Assembly (NCBI RefSeq): GCF_000420545.1
Contig: NZ_ATVD01000005.1
Span: 124,001 to 188,000, forward strand
Length of the DNA: 64,000 nucleotides
Reading direction: 5' to 3'
Source of the DNA: Arenimonas oryziterrae DSM 21050 = YC6267
Lineage (GTDB): Bacteria > Pseudomonadota > Gammaproteobacteria > Xanthomonadales > Xanthomonadaceae
Each line of letters starts with the position of its first letter. Position 1 is the stretch's first letter. Made by a program: the position numbers and the translations under genes. This document shows positions 39,579-49,600 of this stretch, piece by piece. Below the pieces are notes generated by a model. It was not told where the DNA came from. It saw only the letters and a list, made by a program, of their open reading frames with translations, and searched no databases.

Positions 39579-40701
39579 CTTCGGCCTCCTGGGCTGAGCC
39601 GGCGACGGTCGCCATGAGGGTGAATCGCTCTTTCTTCGTGCGCGGATCGGCCTGCACGGGACCGACCAGGCCCGGCGAGCGCAGCACCGGCGAGGACTGC
39701 AACATGCCCACCAGCGCCGAGGCCTGGCTGCTTTCGCCGACGACGGTCACGCGTCCGGCGATCACCGACACTTTTTCCAGATAGGTGTCGTCGGGCATGC
39801 GCTTGGTCAGATCAGCGACCAGTTCGAGCATCGTCGGCTGTTGCGCGCGCTGCTTGGCGAGGAAATTTGCCGCCTGCACGGAGGCGTCGAGCGCATGGCG
39901 CAGCTTGCGCACTTCCCGCGCCTGCTGGTTCGCCGTCGCGAGCTGCGTGGTGTAGGCGTCGAGCGTGGCCTGGCGATTGGCCAGGGCCAGCCACATCGCC
40001 GCGAACAGGGACGTCGTGAGCACCAGGGCGAGCACCAGATTGATGCGCAACGCGCGATCCACGCCCGCACCGCGCTGCGTCGCCGGCAGCAGGTTCACGC
40101 CCAGGCGCTGTCCGTCGGGCTCGCGCACATCCACACCGGCCAGGCCCTGGGCCATCGGACCCAGCGCGGCGAGCGCCGCGTCGAGGCGGGCTTTCGGCAA
40201 CACCACCAGTTCGACGCGAACGAGTTTGCTCACGGCATCGCGCGACAGCACGCGCGCCTCGAAACTGACCTGGTCGGCGGCAAACGGCGTCTGCCGATCG
40301 ATCTCGTGCATCAGCACATCGCGCAAACGCGTTTCGGCCGAAGCCGGCAAGCTCAGGCTGCGACGCAGTGCCTGCGATGGATCGATCAGAAGCCAGCGCG
40401 GCACGCCGCCGGCATTGTCGTCCAGGCGCAGGCGCAGGTTGGTCAGCAGCTCGGCATCGTCTAGCGGCACGCTGCCGATCGTCTGCAGGCTGCCGTCGAG
40501 ACTGGCGTGCAGGCGCAATTCGTTGTCGGACAACTGCAGCAGCAACAAACGTTGCTGCGCTCCCAGCTGCTGGCGCAGGCGCGCCGGCAGCAGGCCGAGC
40601 ACGGCCTCGCCCGCCATCCGCCACCAGCCGGGAATCGGGCTGTCGAGATAGCGCAGGCGGAGGGGTTCCAGAGCTTGGAAAAAGGCGTGGTCGGCAGGCA
40701 T
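39562..40701 (-). CDS. gspL: Type II secretion protein GspL
   Basis: Bitopic protein that recruits the ATPase GspE to the membrane. The 379-aa product has an actin-like cytoplasmic region (about residues 45-215, including LLLLQLSDNELRLHASLDGS and VLMHEIDRQTPFAADQVSFE), one membrane span (about residues 223-243), then a PilN-like periplasmic part with a coiled coil and a small ferredoxin-like domain (TLMATV near the end). The ATG shares one base with the gspK stop (TGATG). Confidence 0.9.
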   Translation of the reverse strand: MPADHAFFQALEPLRLRYLDSPIPGWWRMAGEAVLGLLPARLRQQLGAQQRLLLLQLSDNELRLHASLDGSLQTIGSVPLDDAELLTNLRLRLDDNAGGVPRWLLIDPSQALRRSLSLPASAETRLRDVLMHEIDRQTPFAADQVSFEARVLSRDAVSKLVRVELVVLPKARLDAALAALGPMAQGLAGVDVREPDGQRLGVNLLPATQRGAGVDRALRINLVLALVLTTSLFAAMWLALANRQATLDAYTTQLATANQQAREVRKLRHALDASVQAANFLAKQRAQQPTMLELVADLTKRMPDDTYLEKVSVIAGRVTVVGESSQASALVGMLQSSPVLRSPGLVGPVQADPRTKKERFTLMATVAGSAQEAEDGKAR

Positions 40702-41579
40702 CAGTCGGGTTCTCCCACCCGCCAGGAGAGTGGCGTGTAAAGCTGGCCAAACCCGCCGCTGCCGCCGGTGCGGAGGGTGGCGGTGACTTGGGCCTGCGTG
40801 CCGTCGTTGCGGGTGGCGCGGCTGGAAATACTATACGTGCCCGACCCTTGGGCCGATAGCACGGCCCCGTCAGGCAGGACCGGCGGGGGCATGCCCGGCC
40901 GCCAGCTGCCGCGCTGGGCGATCACCTGGGCGATTTGCGGGTCGCTCAGGCCGAGCGAGCGCAGCACCGGTTCGGCCGCATAGGCCGGGTTGGGCCGCGC
41001 CAGCCCGGTGTAGACGGTCAGGTAGGGCGCGAGCCGGTGGTAGCTGTCCGCGTCCATGCCCAGGATCTGCTGCAGCTCGGCGACGGTCTCGAACGGACGA
41101 TCCTTGGCGCCGTAAGGCCGCCCGGCCTGCGCGTAGTCGCGGTCCTCGGCGCCGCCGGGTCCGCTGAGCAGGTCGTCGGGGTCGCGCCAGTCGGCGATCG
41201 CGGCGGTCAGCTGCGCGGCGCGCGCGGCATCGATGCCCACGGCCTGCATGAGGCCGGTGAGCAGGTCCGGCGTCGCGACGTTTAGGTCGAGCTTGCCGGT
41301 CTCGTCGACGATGCGCACATCGATGCGGAAGCCTTCGAACTCGAATGCATTCGCGCGCCCGTCGGGCACCCAATGACGGGTCTCTTCGGCGTCCTGCACG
41401 CGATACATCGCCAGCTCCAGCCCCGCTTCCGCCGCCTGGCGCGCGGCACCGCTGCGCTCGAAGAAGCGGCTTTGCAGTGCTTCGGTGCGCGCGGTCAGCG
41501 CGAACACCGACACCAGCCCGGTCAGCAGCACGAGCAGCCACAGCACCAGCAGCAAGGCGGCACCGCGGGACGACTTCAT
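40701..41579 (-). CDS. gspK: Type II secretion minor pseudopilin GspK
   Basis: Large minor pseudopilin that caps the pseudopilus tip. The ATG at 41579 (MKSSRGAALLLVLWLLVLLT) overlaps the gspJ stop (ATGA), giving 292 aa. The N-terminal hydrophobic helix follows a short basic leader. The +5 residue is Leu (GAALLL), not Glu, as is typical of GspK. The alpha domain carries LDLNVATPDLLTGLMQAVGI, ADWRDPDDLLSGPGGAEDRD and PYGAKDRPFETVAELQQILG, GspK signatures. Confidence 0.95.
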   Translation of the reverse strand: MKSSRGAALLLVLWLLVLLTGLVSVFALTARTEALQSRFFERSGAARQAAEAGLELAMYRVQDAEETRHWVPDGRANAFEFEGFRIDVRIVDETGKLDLNVATPDLLTGLMQAVGIDAARAAQLTAAIADWRDPDDLLSGPGGAEDRDYAQAGRPYGAKDRPFETVAELQQILGMDADSYHRLAPYLTVYTGLARPNPAYAAEPVLRSLGLSDPQIAQVIAQRGSWRPGMPPPVLPDGAVLSAQGSGTYSISSRATRNDGTQAQVTATLRTGGSGGFGQLYTPLSWRVGEPD

Positions 41580-42274
41580 TCCTTGCCTCCGAGGCTCGAG
41601 GGCACCGGCTGGCCTTCGCCGCCAACGACCACGCCCGTGCCGGTGAACGCCGCGCCCAGGCGCAGGGCGACGACCAGATCCGGCCACTGTTCTCGGGAAT
41701 CGTTGAAGCGCAATTTCAATCGCATCAGCGGTGGCATCTGACCACGCGCCTGCCAGTCCGACCGCCAGTCGCCGGCGCTGCCCTGGTCGTTGATCGTGCG
41801 GAATTCGAAACCGCCGTCGGCGATGCCGTCGAGCAGGACTTTCGGTTCACGCTCGGCATCGAGCGGGCCGTCGGGCGTGAGCAGGCGGAAACTGAAAACC
41901 AGCTGCTTGCCCTCGCGGCCGGGACGCAATTCCAGCGTCTGCAGATACGGCCCACCACGCGACAGATACCCCGGCATGGCCGCGACGAATTCCAGGCGCT
42001 GCGCGTCGCCGCGCACGTAACGGCCCTCGCCCGTGGCCGGATCGATTTCGTAGGCGATCGGCAACGCGCCGCCAGCCTGCGTGCGCACGAACCCCTGCAC
42101 CGCACGCAGGCGCTCACTGCGCGCCGCGGTGGCATCGGCGCGTTCGGTCGCTCGGCTGGCACCGCGCAGGGTGCCGAAGGTCAACGCCAGTCCGAACGCG
42201 AGCAGGCTCAAGGCCACGACGACTTCGATCAAGGTGAAGCCGGCGGCCTGTCGACGGTGTGCGGAGGCTTTCAT
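41576..42274 (-). CDS. gspJ: Type II secretion minor pseudopilin GspJ
   Basis: Minor pseudopilin of the tip complex I-J-K. The 232-aa product has a basic leader and a type IV pilin methylation site, AAGFTLIEVVVALSLLAFGL (cleavage after Gly-12, Glu at +5). The C-terminal region contains VRGDAQRLEFVAAMPGYLS and FRTINDQGSAGDWRSDW, as expected for GspJ. It overlaps gspI by four bases and gspK by four. Confidence 0.93.
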   Translation of the reverse strand: MKASAHRRQAAGFTLIEVVVALSLLAFGLALTFGTLRGASRATERADATAARSERLRAVQGFVRTQAGGALPIAYEIDPATGEGRYVRGDAQRLEFVAAMPGYLSRGGPYLQTLELRPGREGKQLVFSFRLLTPDGPLDAEREPKVLLDGIADGGFEFRTINDQGSAGDWRSDWQARGQMPPLMRLKLRFNDSREQWPDLVVALRLGAAFTGTGVVVGGEGQPVPSSLGGKE

Positions 42275-42702
42275 CGCGCAGCCCCCGGCAATACCACCGG
42301 CTTGCGTGCGCGCAGGGTCACCAGATGCAGACGCTGGTCGCGCGTCGCCGCGCCCCAGCTGACATCGAGCACGACGCGGTACAGGCGCGCGGCATCCAGC
42401 GCCTCCACCGGCGCCTGCGTGGATCCGTCAGGCGACGGGTCGGTGATTTCCTCGACTTGCAGTCGGTAGCGATAGCGGCCCTCGCCGAACTCGCCTTCGC
42501 GGCTGTCGGGAAGCACGGGCGCGAGCATGCCGAATTCGTCTAGGTAGGACTGCGCGTACATCATCGCCTCGCTCGCACTCTGCGAACGCTGCACTTGTTT
42601 GAGACCGCGCGAGAGCATCGCGATGACCAGGCCCATCGCCGCGGCGAGCAGGACGAAGGCGAGCATGACTTCGAGCAGGGTGAAACCGCGCATGCGCTTC
42701 AT
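42271..42702 (-). CDS. gspI: Type II secretion minor pseudopilin GspI
   Basis: Minor pseudopilin that nucleates the tip complex. The ATG at 42702 (MKRMRGFTLLEVMLAFVLLA) overlaps the gspH stop (ATGA), giving 143 aa; the same frame is open upstream inside gspH but without a credible start. The methylation motif is RGFTLLE with Glu at +5. The globular part is small and includes YRYRLQVEEITDPSPDG. Confidence 0.93.
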   Translation of the reverse strand: MKRMRGFTLLEVMLAFVLLAAAMGLVIAMLSRGLKQVQRSQSASEAMMYAQSYLDEFGMLAPVLPDSREGEFGEGRYRYRLQVEEITDPSPDGSTQAPVEALDAARLYRVVLDVSWGAATRDQRLHLVTLRARKPVVLPGAAR

Positions 42703-43151
42703 GGCGGGGCCTCGGCGCGCGTCATGCTCACCTGACCGGTCAGCCAGTCGACATCGAGTTGCCAGGCCGCGTGTTCGCGCGAAAGCGTGATGCGGCCGCC
42801 GGTCGAGGCGCCTTCGGGAAAAAACCGGATCGCTGCGATGCCCGCGCTCGGTTGTTCGATGCCGGCGGCGGTCGCGTGGATCGCGATCGCGGCGGGGACC
42901 TGGCCGTGCCGCCGATCGGGCGCGAGCCATTCGCGCGTGCGCGTGTCGAGCGTGAACACCTGCGGCTTGCCGGTGACGATCGCCTGCGCCCGCGTGTAGC
43001 GGATCTGCGCGGCGAGCTCGCGCGTGCTGTTGCGCAGTTGTTGTCCGGGCAGCCCCGAGCGCATCGCGACCGCCGCCATCGCCGTGGTCGCGGCGATCAG
43101 CACGATCACGACCAGCAGCTCAAGCAGGGAAAAGCCGCGGGCCTGGCGCAT
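42699..43151 (-). CDS. gspH: Type II secretion minor pseudopilin GspH
   Basis: Minor pseudopilin. The ATG at 43151 (MRQARGFSLLELLVVIVLIA) is 13 bases after the gspG stop and gives 150 aa with a normal six-residue leader; an upstream in-frame start at 43202 would give an unusually long leader overlapping gspG. No strong ribosome-binding site was found for either. The body contains RYTRAQAIVTGKPQVFTLDT, the GspH domain pattern. Confidence 0.9.
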   Translation of the reverse strand: MRQARGFSLLELLVVIVLIAATTAMAAVAMRSGLPGQQLRNSTRELAAQIRYTRAQAIVTGKPQVFTLDTRTREWLAPDRRHGQVPAAIAIHATAAGIEQPSAGIAAIRFFPEGASTGGRITLSREHAAWQLDVDWLTGQVSMTRAEAPP

Positions 43152-43164
43152 CGGAACGGCGCGC

Positions 43165-43611
43165 TCAGGGCGCGACGATGTCCTTGTCGACGCCATCGCC
43201 ACCGGGTTTGCCGTCGACGCCGAGGCTCTTCAATTCGAAGGGCGCGTCGTTGTCGCCGGGTTTGCGGTATTCGATCGGGCGGTGCCAGGGATCCTGCAGA
43301 TCTTCTTTCTTCGTAACGTAGGGACCCAGCCAGCCCGTGGCGTTGGCCGGCGCGGTGATCAGTTGCTCAAGCGAATCGGGATACTGTCCGACATCGGACT
43401 GGTAGCCTTCGATCGTGCCGGCGAGAGACTTCAGCTGGGTATCGGCGAGCTTTGCGTTGGCACGATCTCTGTTGGCGATGATCTTGCCGCCCACCACCGC
43501 CAACACGCCGCCGATCAACACGATCACGACGACCAGCTCGAGCAGACTCATGCCGCGCTCGCGACGCGGCGACGGGGAATGGGTGAAACGCGGATTCATC
43601 GGACGGTTCAT
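43165..43611 (-). CDS. gspG: Type II secretion major pseudopilin GspG
   Basis: Main subunit of the pseudopilus. The ATG at 43611 shares one base with the gspF stop (TGATG), giving 148 aa; an internal ATG four codons later is possible. The leader is long and basic (HSPSPRRERG), followed by MSLLELVVVIVLIGGVLAVV, so the +1 residue is Met rather than Phe while Glu at +5 is kept. The signature YQSDVGQYPDSLEQL, DPWHRPIEYRKPG and the calcium-site tail GGDGVDKDI are typical of GspG. Confidence 0.95.
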   Translation of the reverse strand: MNRPMNPRFTHSPSPRRERGMSLLELVVVIVLIGGVLAVVGGKIIANRDRANAKLADTQLKSLAGTIEGYQSDVGQYPDSLEQLITAPANATGWLGPYVTKKEDLQDPWHRPIEYRKPGDNDAPFELKSLGVDGKPGGDGVDKDIVAP

Positions 43612-44828
43612 CAGCCTAGGCTTCCAGTGAGGTCGTAAATGGGCAGGAGGACGGAAAGAATGATCGCGCCGACGACCACGGTCATCAGCAAGGTCAGCGC
43701 CGGCACCAACAGGGCCAGCAAACGGTCGAGCGCATTGCGGGTTTCGATATCGAACGTGTCGGCGACCTTGATCAGCATCGTGTCGAGTTCGCCCGATTCT
43801 TCGCCGACCTGGATCATCTGCACCGCCAGGCGCGGAAACACTTTCTGGCGGCCGAGCGCATAACCCAGACCGGCGCCGGTTTTCACCTCGCTGGCCGCGG
43901 CTTCCAGCGCATTGCCGAGCACGCGATTGGACAGCACGTTGCGACTGAGGTTCAGCGCGGTCAGCAGCGGCACGCCATTGCCGACCAGGGTGCCGAGCGT
44001 GCGCGCGAGACGTGCGCTGTCCAGACGCGCGATCAGCGAACCGACGAATTTCATGTCGAGCAGGCGCGCGTCCATGCGCAGGCGCCACTCGGCATCTTTC
44101 AAGCGCGTGTTCAGGAACCAGGCTGCGAGCGCCAGCACGATCAGCGCGAGGTACCAGTAGTCGCGGAGCGCCGCACTCAGCCACAGCACCGCCTGCGTGT
44201 ACCAGGCGAGTTCGGCATTCAGGCTGGCGAACAGGGCCTCGAACTGCGGCACCACGACCATCAGCAGGAAAGTCACCGAACCGGCAACGAGCGTCACCAG
44301 GATCAGCGGATAGATCAAGGCATTGATCACGCGGCTGCGCAGCTCGCGGCTGCGCTCGAGATACTCGGCCAGGCGCTGCAGGGCATCGTGCAGGCCGCCG
44401 CCGGACTCGCCGGCACGCACGAGATTCACGTACAGGCGCGAGAACAGGCCGTGCTGCTGTTCCAGTGCCGTCGACAGCGGCGCGCCGCCGCGCACGGTGT
44501 CGCGGATGCGTTCTAGCACCTTGCGTGCTTCCGCCGATTCCGGCAGTTCAAGCAGGATGCCGAGCGCGCGGTCGAGCGGTTGGCCGGCGCCGAGCAGGGT
44601 CGCCAATTGCTGGGTGAACTGCAGGATCTGGTCGTTGCTGAGCTCGCGCTTTTGCGTGAGCGTGGAAAAATCAAAGCCCTCCGCGCGCTCGTCGGCGCGG
44701 CGCGCTTCCATCGGCAAATGCCCCTGGTCCTGCAGGCGCGCGATGACGTCGTCGGTGCTCACGGCCTCCATCTGGCCTGCGAGCGTTTCGCCGGTGGCGG
44801 ACAGCGCCTTGTAGCGGAACAAAGGCAC
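43611..44828 (-). CDS. gspF: Type II secretion inner-membrane protein GspF
   Basis: Polytopic platform protein that couples the ATPase to pseudopilus assembly. The 405-aa product has the two repeated cytoplasmic domains of the family: FTQQLATLLGAGQPLDRALG and LARTLGTLVGNGVPLLTALN, each followed by a RAGESGG- or VGEESGE-type motif. It has three membrane helices (about 167-195, 215-240, 375-398). It begins MPLFRYKALSATGETLAGQM, as expected. The gap to gspE is four bases. Confidence 0.96.
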   Translation of the reverse strand: MPLFRYKALSATGETLAGQMEAVSTDDVIARLQDQGHLPMEARRADERAEGFDFSTLTQKRELSNDQILQFTQQLATLLGAGQPLDRALGILLELPESAEARKVLERIRDTVRGGAPLSTALEQQHGLFSRLYVNLVRAGESGGGLHDALQRLAEYLERSRELRSRVINALIYPLILVTLVAGSVTFLLMVVVPQFEALFASLNAELAWYTQAVLWLSAALRDYWYLALIVLALAAWFLNTRLKDAEWRLRMDARLLDMKFVGSLIARLDSARLARTLGTLVGNGVPLLTALNLSRNVLSNRVLGNALEAAASEVKTGAGLGYALGRQKVFPRLAVQMIQVGEESGELDTMLIKVADTFDIETRNALDRLLALLVPALTLLMTVVVGAIILSVLLPIYDLTGSLG

Positions 44829-44832
44829 CGAC

Positions 44833-46563
44833 CTAGCCCTCCTGCGTCACGCGCAGGACCTCTTCGATCGTGGTGACGCCCTGCATCGCCTTGATCAAGC
44901 CGTCCTCGTACATCGTGCGCATGCCGGTGGCGCGCGCGGCCTCTTCGATCTCGCCCATGCCCGCGTGCTGCATGACCAGGCGGCGCAGGTCGTCGTTCAT
45001 GACCAGGAATTCCATGATCGTGCCGCGACCCAGATAGCCGGTCGGCGCGAGTGCGGACGGCTTCGGGCGATACAAATAGATCGTGCCTTCGGGCTGGAAG
45101 CGACGCAGGCCAAATTCCTCGATGACTTCCGGCAGCGCTTCGTATTTCTCCGCATGCGTGGGCTCAAGCCGGCGCACCAGGCGCTGCGCGAGGATGCCGT
45201 TCACCGTCGAGGTCAGCAGGTAGTCCTCGACGCCCATGTCGAGCAGTCGCGTGATGCCGCCGGCCGCATTGTTGGTATGCAGGGTCGACAGCACGAGGTG
45301 GCCGGTGAGCGCGGACTGGATGGCGATGCGCGAGGTTTCCAGATCGCGCATTTCGCCGATCATGATGATGTCCGGATCCTGGCGCACGATCGAGCGCAGC
45401 GCATGCGCGAAATCCAGGCCGATCTGCGGTTTGACCTGGATCTGGTTGATGCCTTCGATCTGGTATTCGACCGGATCCTCGACGGTGATGATCTTCACGT
45501 CGGGCGTATTGAGCTGCGACAGCGCCGCGTACAGCGTCGTCGTCTTGCCCGAGCCGGTCGGGCCGGTGACGAGCAGGATGCCGTGCGGCTGTTCGAGCAC
45601 CTTGATGAAGCTCGACAGGAATTCGTCGGTGAAGCCCAGCGCCTTGAAATCGAGCACGACCGACTCGCGGTCGAGCAGACGCATCACCACGCTTTCGCCG
45701 TGCGCGGTCGGCACGGTGCTCACGCGCAGGTCGAGCTCCTTGCCTTGCACGCGCACCATGATGCGACCGTCCTGCGGCAGGCGGCGCTCGGCGATGTTGA
45801 GCTTGGCCATGATCTTGATGCGCGAGATCACCGCGGCGGTGAGATTGGCCGGCGGGCTTTCGGCTTCCTCGAGCACGCCATCGACGCGGTAGCGCACCTT
45901 CAGGCGGTTCTCGAACGGTTCGATATGGATGTCGGACGCGCGCAGTTCGACCGCGCGCTGGATCACCAGATTCACCAGACGGATGACCGGCGCTTCCGAC
46001 GCGAGATCGCGCAGGTGTTCGACGTCGTCCTCGTCGCCGGCGCTGCTGTCGTCGCCGATGTTCTCGACGATCGTGCCCATCGCGCTGCGGCCCTGGCCGT
46101 AGTAGCGCTCGATGAGATCGGCGATTTCCGAACGCAGGCCGATCTTTACGCGCACCGCGCGACCGGTCGCCAGCTGGACGGCGTCGACGACATAGTCGTC
46201 CTGCGGGTCGGCGACGAGCAGATCGATGCCCGAAGCGTCTTCGCCGACCGGACAGACCGATTGCTGCTTGAGGAAACGCAGGGACATGGTCACGTTTTCC
46301 GGCGGCGCTTCCGGGCAGTCCTTGGCCAGCAGCAAGGGCAGTTGCAGCACCTCGCTCGCGGCTTCGGCCATGTCGCGCTCGGACACCATGCCCAGACGCA
46401 CGAGCAACCCGGCCAGCGAGCCGCCGGCATCGGCCTGCAAACGCTGGGCCCGGACCAGGTCCGCGTCCTTGAGCCGGCCACGGGCCTGCAAGGCCTGGGC
46501 GACGCGCAGGTCGGCGGTTTCAGCGATCGGGTCGGCCGGGTGTTCGGTCGGGTCAGCGTTCAC
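44833..46563 (-). CDS. gspE: Type II secretion ATPase GspE (XpsE-like), no tetracysteine zinc motif
   Basis: Cytoplasmic hexameric ATPase and first gene of the T2SS operon. The 576-aa product has an N-terminal GspE-N domain (about 18-150), Walker A GPTGSGKT at 334-341, the Asp box ITVEDPVEYQIEGINQIQV, Walker B RQDPDIIMIGEMRD (394-407) and the His box LTGHLVLSTLHTNN. In the region that normally holds the CxxC-n-CxxC zinc site (about 460-510) no Cys occurs; the only cysteines are at 83 and 104. The gene follows purL by 109 bases on the same strand. Confidence 0.96.
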   Translation of the reverse strand: MNADPTEHPADPIAETADLRVAQALQARGRLKDADLVRAQRLQADAGGSLAGLLVRLGMVSERDMAEAASEVLQLPLLLAKDCPEAPPENVTMSLRFLKQQSVCPVGEDASGIDLLVADPQDDYVVDAVQLATGRAVRVKIGLRSEIADLIERYYGQGRSAMGTIVENIGDDSSAGDEDDVEHLRDLASEAPVIRLVNLVIQRAVELRASDIHIEPFENRLKVRYRVDGVLEEAESPPANLTAAVISRIKIMAKLNIAERRLPQDGRIMVRVQGKELDLRVSTVPTAHGESVVMRLLDRESVVLDFKALGFTDEFLSSFIKVLEQPHGILLVTGPTGSGKTTTLYAALSQLNTPDVKIITVEDPVEYQIEGINQIQVKPQIGLDFAHALRSIVRQDPDIIMIGEMRDLETSRIAIQSALTGHLVLSTLHTNNAAGGITRLLDMGVEDYLLTSTVNGILAQRLVRRLEPTHAEKYEALPEVIEEFGLRRFQPEGTIYLYRPKPSALAPTGYLGRGTIMEFLVMNDDLRRLVMQHAGMGEIEEAARATGMRTMYEDGLIKAMQGVTTIEEVLRVTQEG

Positions 46564-46622
46564 ACGGAAAATCCAGGCGGTGGACGCCCGACTTTAGCAG
46601 AGCGCGACGGCCCGGGAAGGCT

Positions 46623-46640
46623 TGAAACACCGGGGTTTCA
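46623..46640. repeat. Inverted repeat in the purL-gspE gap
   Basis: TGAAAC (46623-46628) and GTTTCA (46635-46640) are separated by six bases in the 109-base region upstream of the T2SS operon. It could be an operator or a weak hairpin. A TAAAGT sequence further downstream on the minus strand is a possible -10 for gspE, but no good -35 accompanies it. Confidence 0.3.
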
Positions 46641-46672
46641 TATTGCGCTGCGGCAAGTCGCGGCGCGCTGTC

Positions 46673-49600
46673 TCAGCCCACCCAGACACGCGCGTTGCGG
46701 AAAATCCGCAGCCAGGGCGAGGCTTCGCCCCACTCGGCCGGATGCCAGCTCATCTGGACGCTTCGATGAACGCGTTCAGGATGCGGCATCAGCAGGGTGC
46801 TGCGACCGTCGGCCGAGGTCAGGCCGGCGATGCCGCCGGGCGAGCCATTGGGGTTGGCCGGATAACGCAGGGCCGGGTCGCCATTGGCTTCGACGAAACG
46901 CAGGGCAGTCCGCGCATGCAGCGGATGCTCGGGCGCGTCGAATTCCGCGCGGCCTTCGCCGTGCGACACCACGATCGGGATGCGCGAGCCGGCCATGTCG
47001 CGGAAGAACAACGACGGCGAATCGATGACCTCGACCAGCGACAGGCGCGCTTCGAACTGCTCGCTGCGATTGCGCAGAAAACGCGGCCAGTGTTCCGCGC
47101 CCGGAATCAGGCCCTTGAGCTGGGCCAGCATCTGGCAGCCGTTGCAGACGCCGAGACTGAAACTGTCGGGGCGCGCGAAGAACTGTTCGAACTGCTCGCG
47201 CAGCGCCGACCGTTCCAGGATCGATGTCGCCCAGCCGCGACCGGCACCGAGCACGTCGCCATAGCTGAAACCGCCGCAGGCTGCGAAGCCCTTGAACTGG
47301 TCCAGCGTGACGCGACCGGTGATCAGGTCGGACATGTGCACGTCGACCGCGATGAAACCCGCCTTGGTGAAGGCCGCCGCCATTTCGTACTGGCTGTTGA
47401 CGCCCTGCTCGCGCAGGATCGCCACCCGCGGCTTCGCGCCGGTATTGATGAACGGCGCGGCGACGTCCTGGGACGGATCGAAACCCAGGCGCGGCTTGAG
47501 GCCGGGCGCGTTGAAGTCGCGGTGGAAGTCGCGCTCTTCGTCGGCGCCGTCCGGGTTGTCGCGCAGTCGCTGCATCGCATGCGTGACCGACCACCAGGCG
47601 TCGAACAATTCCTGCCAGCCCCATTCGGCGACGAGTTCGTCATCGAGGCTGACGCGGATCGCCGGCGCCGTGGTCGGCTTGCCGATGCGTTGCGCGCAGT
47701 GGGTCAGGTCATGGCGGTTGACCAGATCGGCAAAACGCGCGCGATCTTCCGCGGCGATCTGGACGACTGCGCCCAGTTCTTCGTTGAACAGCAGCTTGAA
47801 GGCGTCGTCGCCCCAATCGTCGAGCGCGATGTCCAGGCCGCGATGCGAAGCGAACGCCATTTCGCACAGGGTCGCGAACGCGCCGCCGTCGGAACGGTCG
47901 TGATACGCGAGCAGCAACTGGTCGGCGCGCGCCGCCTGAATCAGTTCGAAAAACGCGGCCAGGCGTTCGGGCTCGTCCAGATCCGGACAGGCACCGCCGA
48001 TCGTGTCGAAGCACTGCGCGAGTACGCTGCCGCCGAGACGCTTCTTACCGGCGCCCAGACCGATCAGCCACAGCTCGGAATCGACCTCGCGATCGAGCAC
48101 CGGCGTGAGCTGGCCGCGCACGTCGGCGACGCGCGCGAACGCGCTGATGACCAGGGACACCGGCGACACCGATTTCTGCGTCTCGCCATCGGCCTGCCAC
48201 TGCGCCTGCATCGACAGCGAGTCCTTGCCGACCGGGATGCTGATGTCGAGCTCGGGGCACAACTCCAGGCCGACCGCCTTGACCGCATCGAACAGCAGCG
48301 CGTCTTCGCCGTCGAACGAGGCGGCGGCCATCCAGTTTGCCGACAGCTTCACTTCCGACAGCGAGGCCACGGGGGCCGCGGCAAGATTGGTGATCGCCTC
48401 ACCGACCGCCATGCGCGCCGACGCAGCGGCATCGAGCAGGGCCAGGGGCGTGCGTTCGCCGATCGCCATCGCTTCGCCGGCGTTGCCGAGGAAATCGGTG
48501 AGGGTGATCGCGCAATCGGCCATCGGCAGCTGCCAGGGACCGACCATCTGGTCGCGCGAGCACAAGCCACCGACGCTGCGATCGCCGATGGTGACGAGGA
48601 AGTTCTTCGAGGCCACAGTCGGATGCGCGAGCACGCGCAAGCCGGCGTCGCGCAGGTCGATCTTGCCGGTATCGAGCTTGGGCCAGCGCGCGGGATGGGG
48701 ACGATGGGTGTCGCGATGCATTTTCGGCGGCTTGCCGAACAGCAGGTCCATCGGCATATCGACGGCGTAATCGCCCGGGATGCCCGGCGCGGCGCCGTAG
48801 CCCACGACCAACTGCTGCTCGGCGGTCGCATGACCGACCACGGCATACGGGCAGCGCTCGCGCTCGCACATCGCTTCAAACGCGGCGAGGCGTTCGGCGG
48901 CGACGCCGAGGATATAGCGCTCCTGCGATTCGTTGCTCCACAACTGCATCGGCGACAGGGACGGATCGTCGGAAGGCACCTTGGCCAGGTCGATCACGCC
49001 GCCCATGCCCGAATCGTGCAGCAGTTCCGGAATCGCGTTCGACAAGCCGCCGGCACCGACGTCGTGCATGAAACGAATCGGGTTTTCTTCGCCCAGTTCC
49101 AGGCAGCGCTCGATGACTTCCTGGCAGCGGCGCTCCATTTCCGGGTTGTCGCGCTGCACGGAGGCGAAATCGAGGTCTTCCGAACTCTGTCCCGACGCCA
49201 CCGAAGACGCCGCGCCGCCGCCCAGTCCAATCAACATCGCCGGACCGCCGAGCACGACCACGGCATCGCCGGGACGCATCAGCAGTTTTTTCACCTGCGA
49301 GCGGTCGATCGCGCCGACACCGCCGGCGAGCATGATCGGCTTGTCATACGCGCGCACCAGACCCGGCGTGCTCGTGCCGATTTCGAAGCTGCGGAAATAG
49401 CCGGTCAGTGCCGGCCGGCCGAATTCGTTGTTGAACGCAGCGCCGCCGAGCGGACCGTCGAGCATGATCTCGAACGCGGAGGCCATGCGCGGATTCAGCG
49501 GTCGCGCTTTTTCCCAGGGCTGGGGCAGCGTCGGAATGCGCAGATGCGAGACCGAGAAACCGGTCAGTCCGGCCTTGGGCTTGCCGCCGCGACCGGTCGC

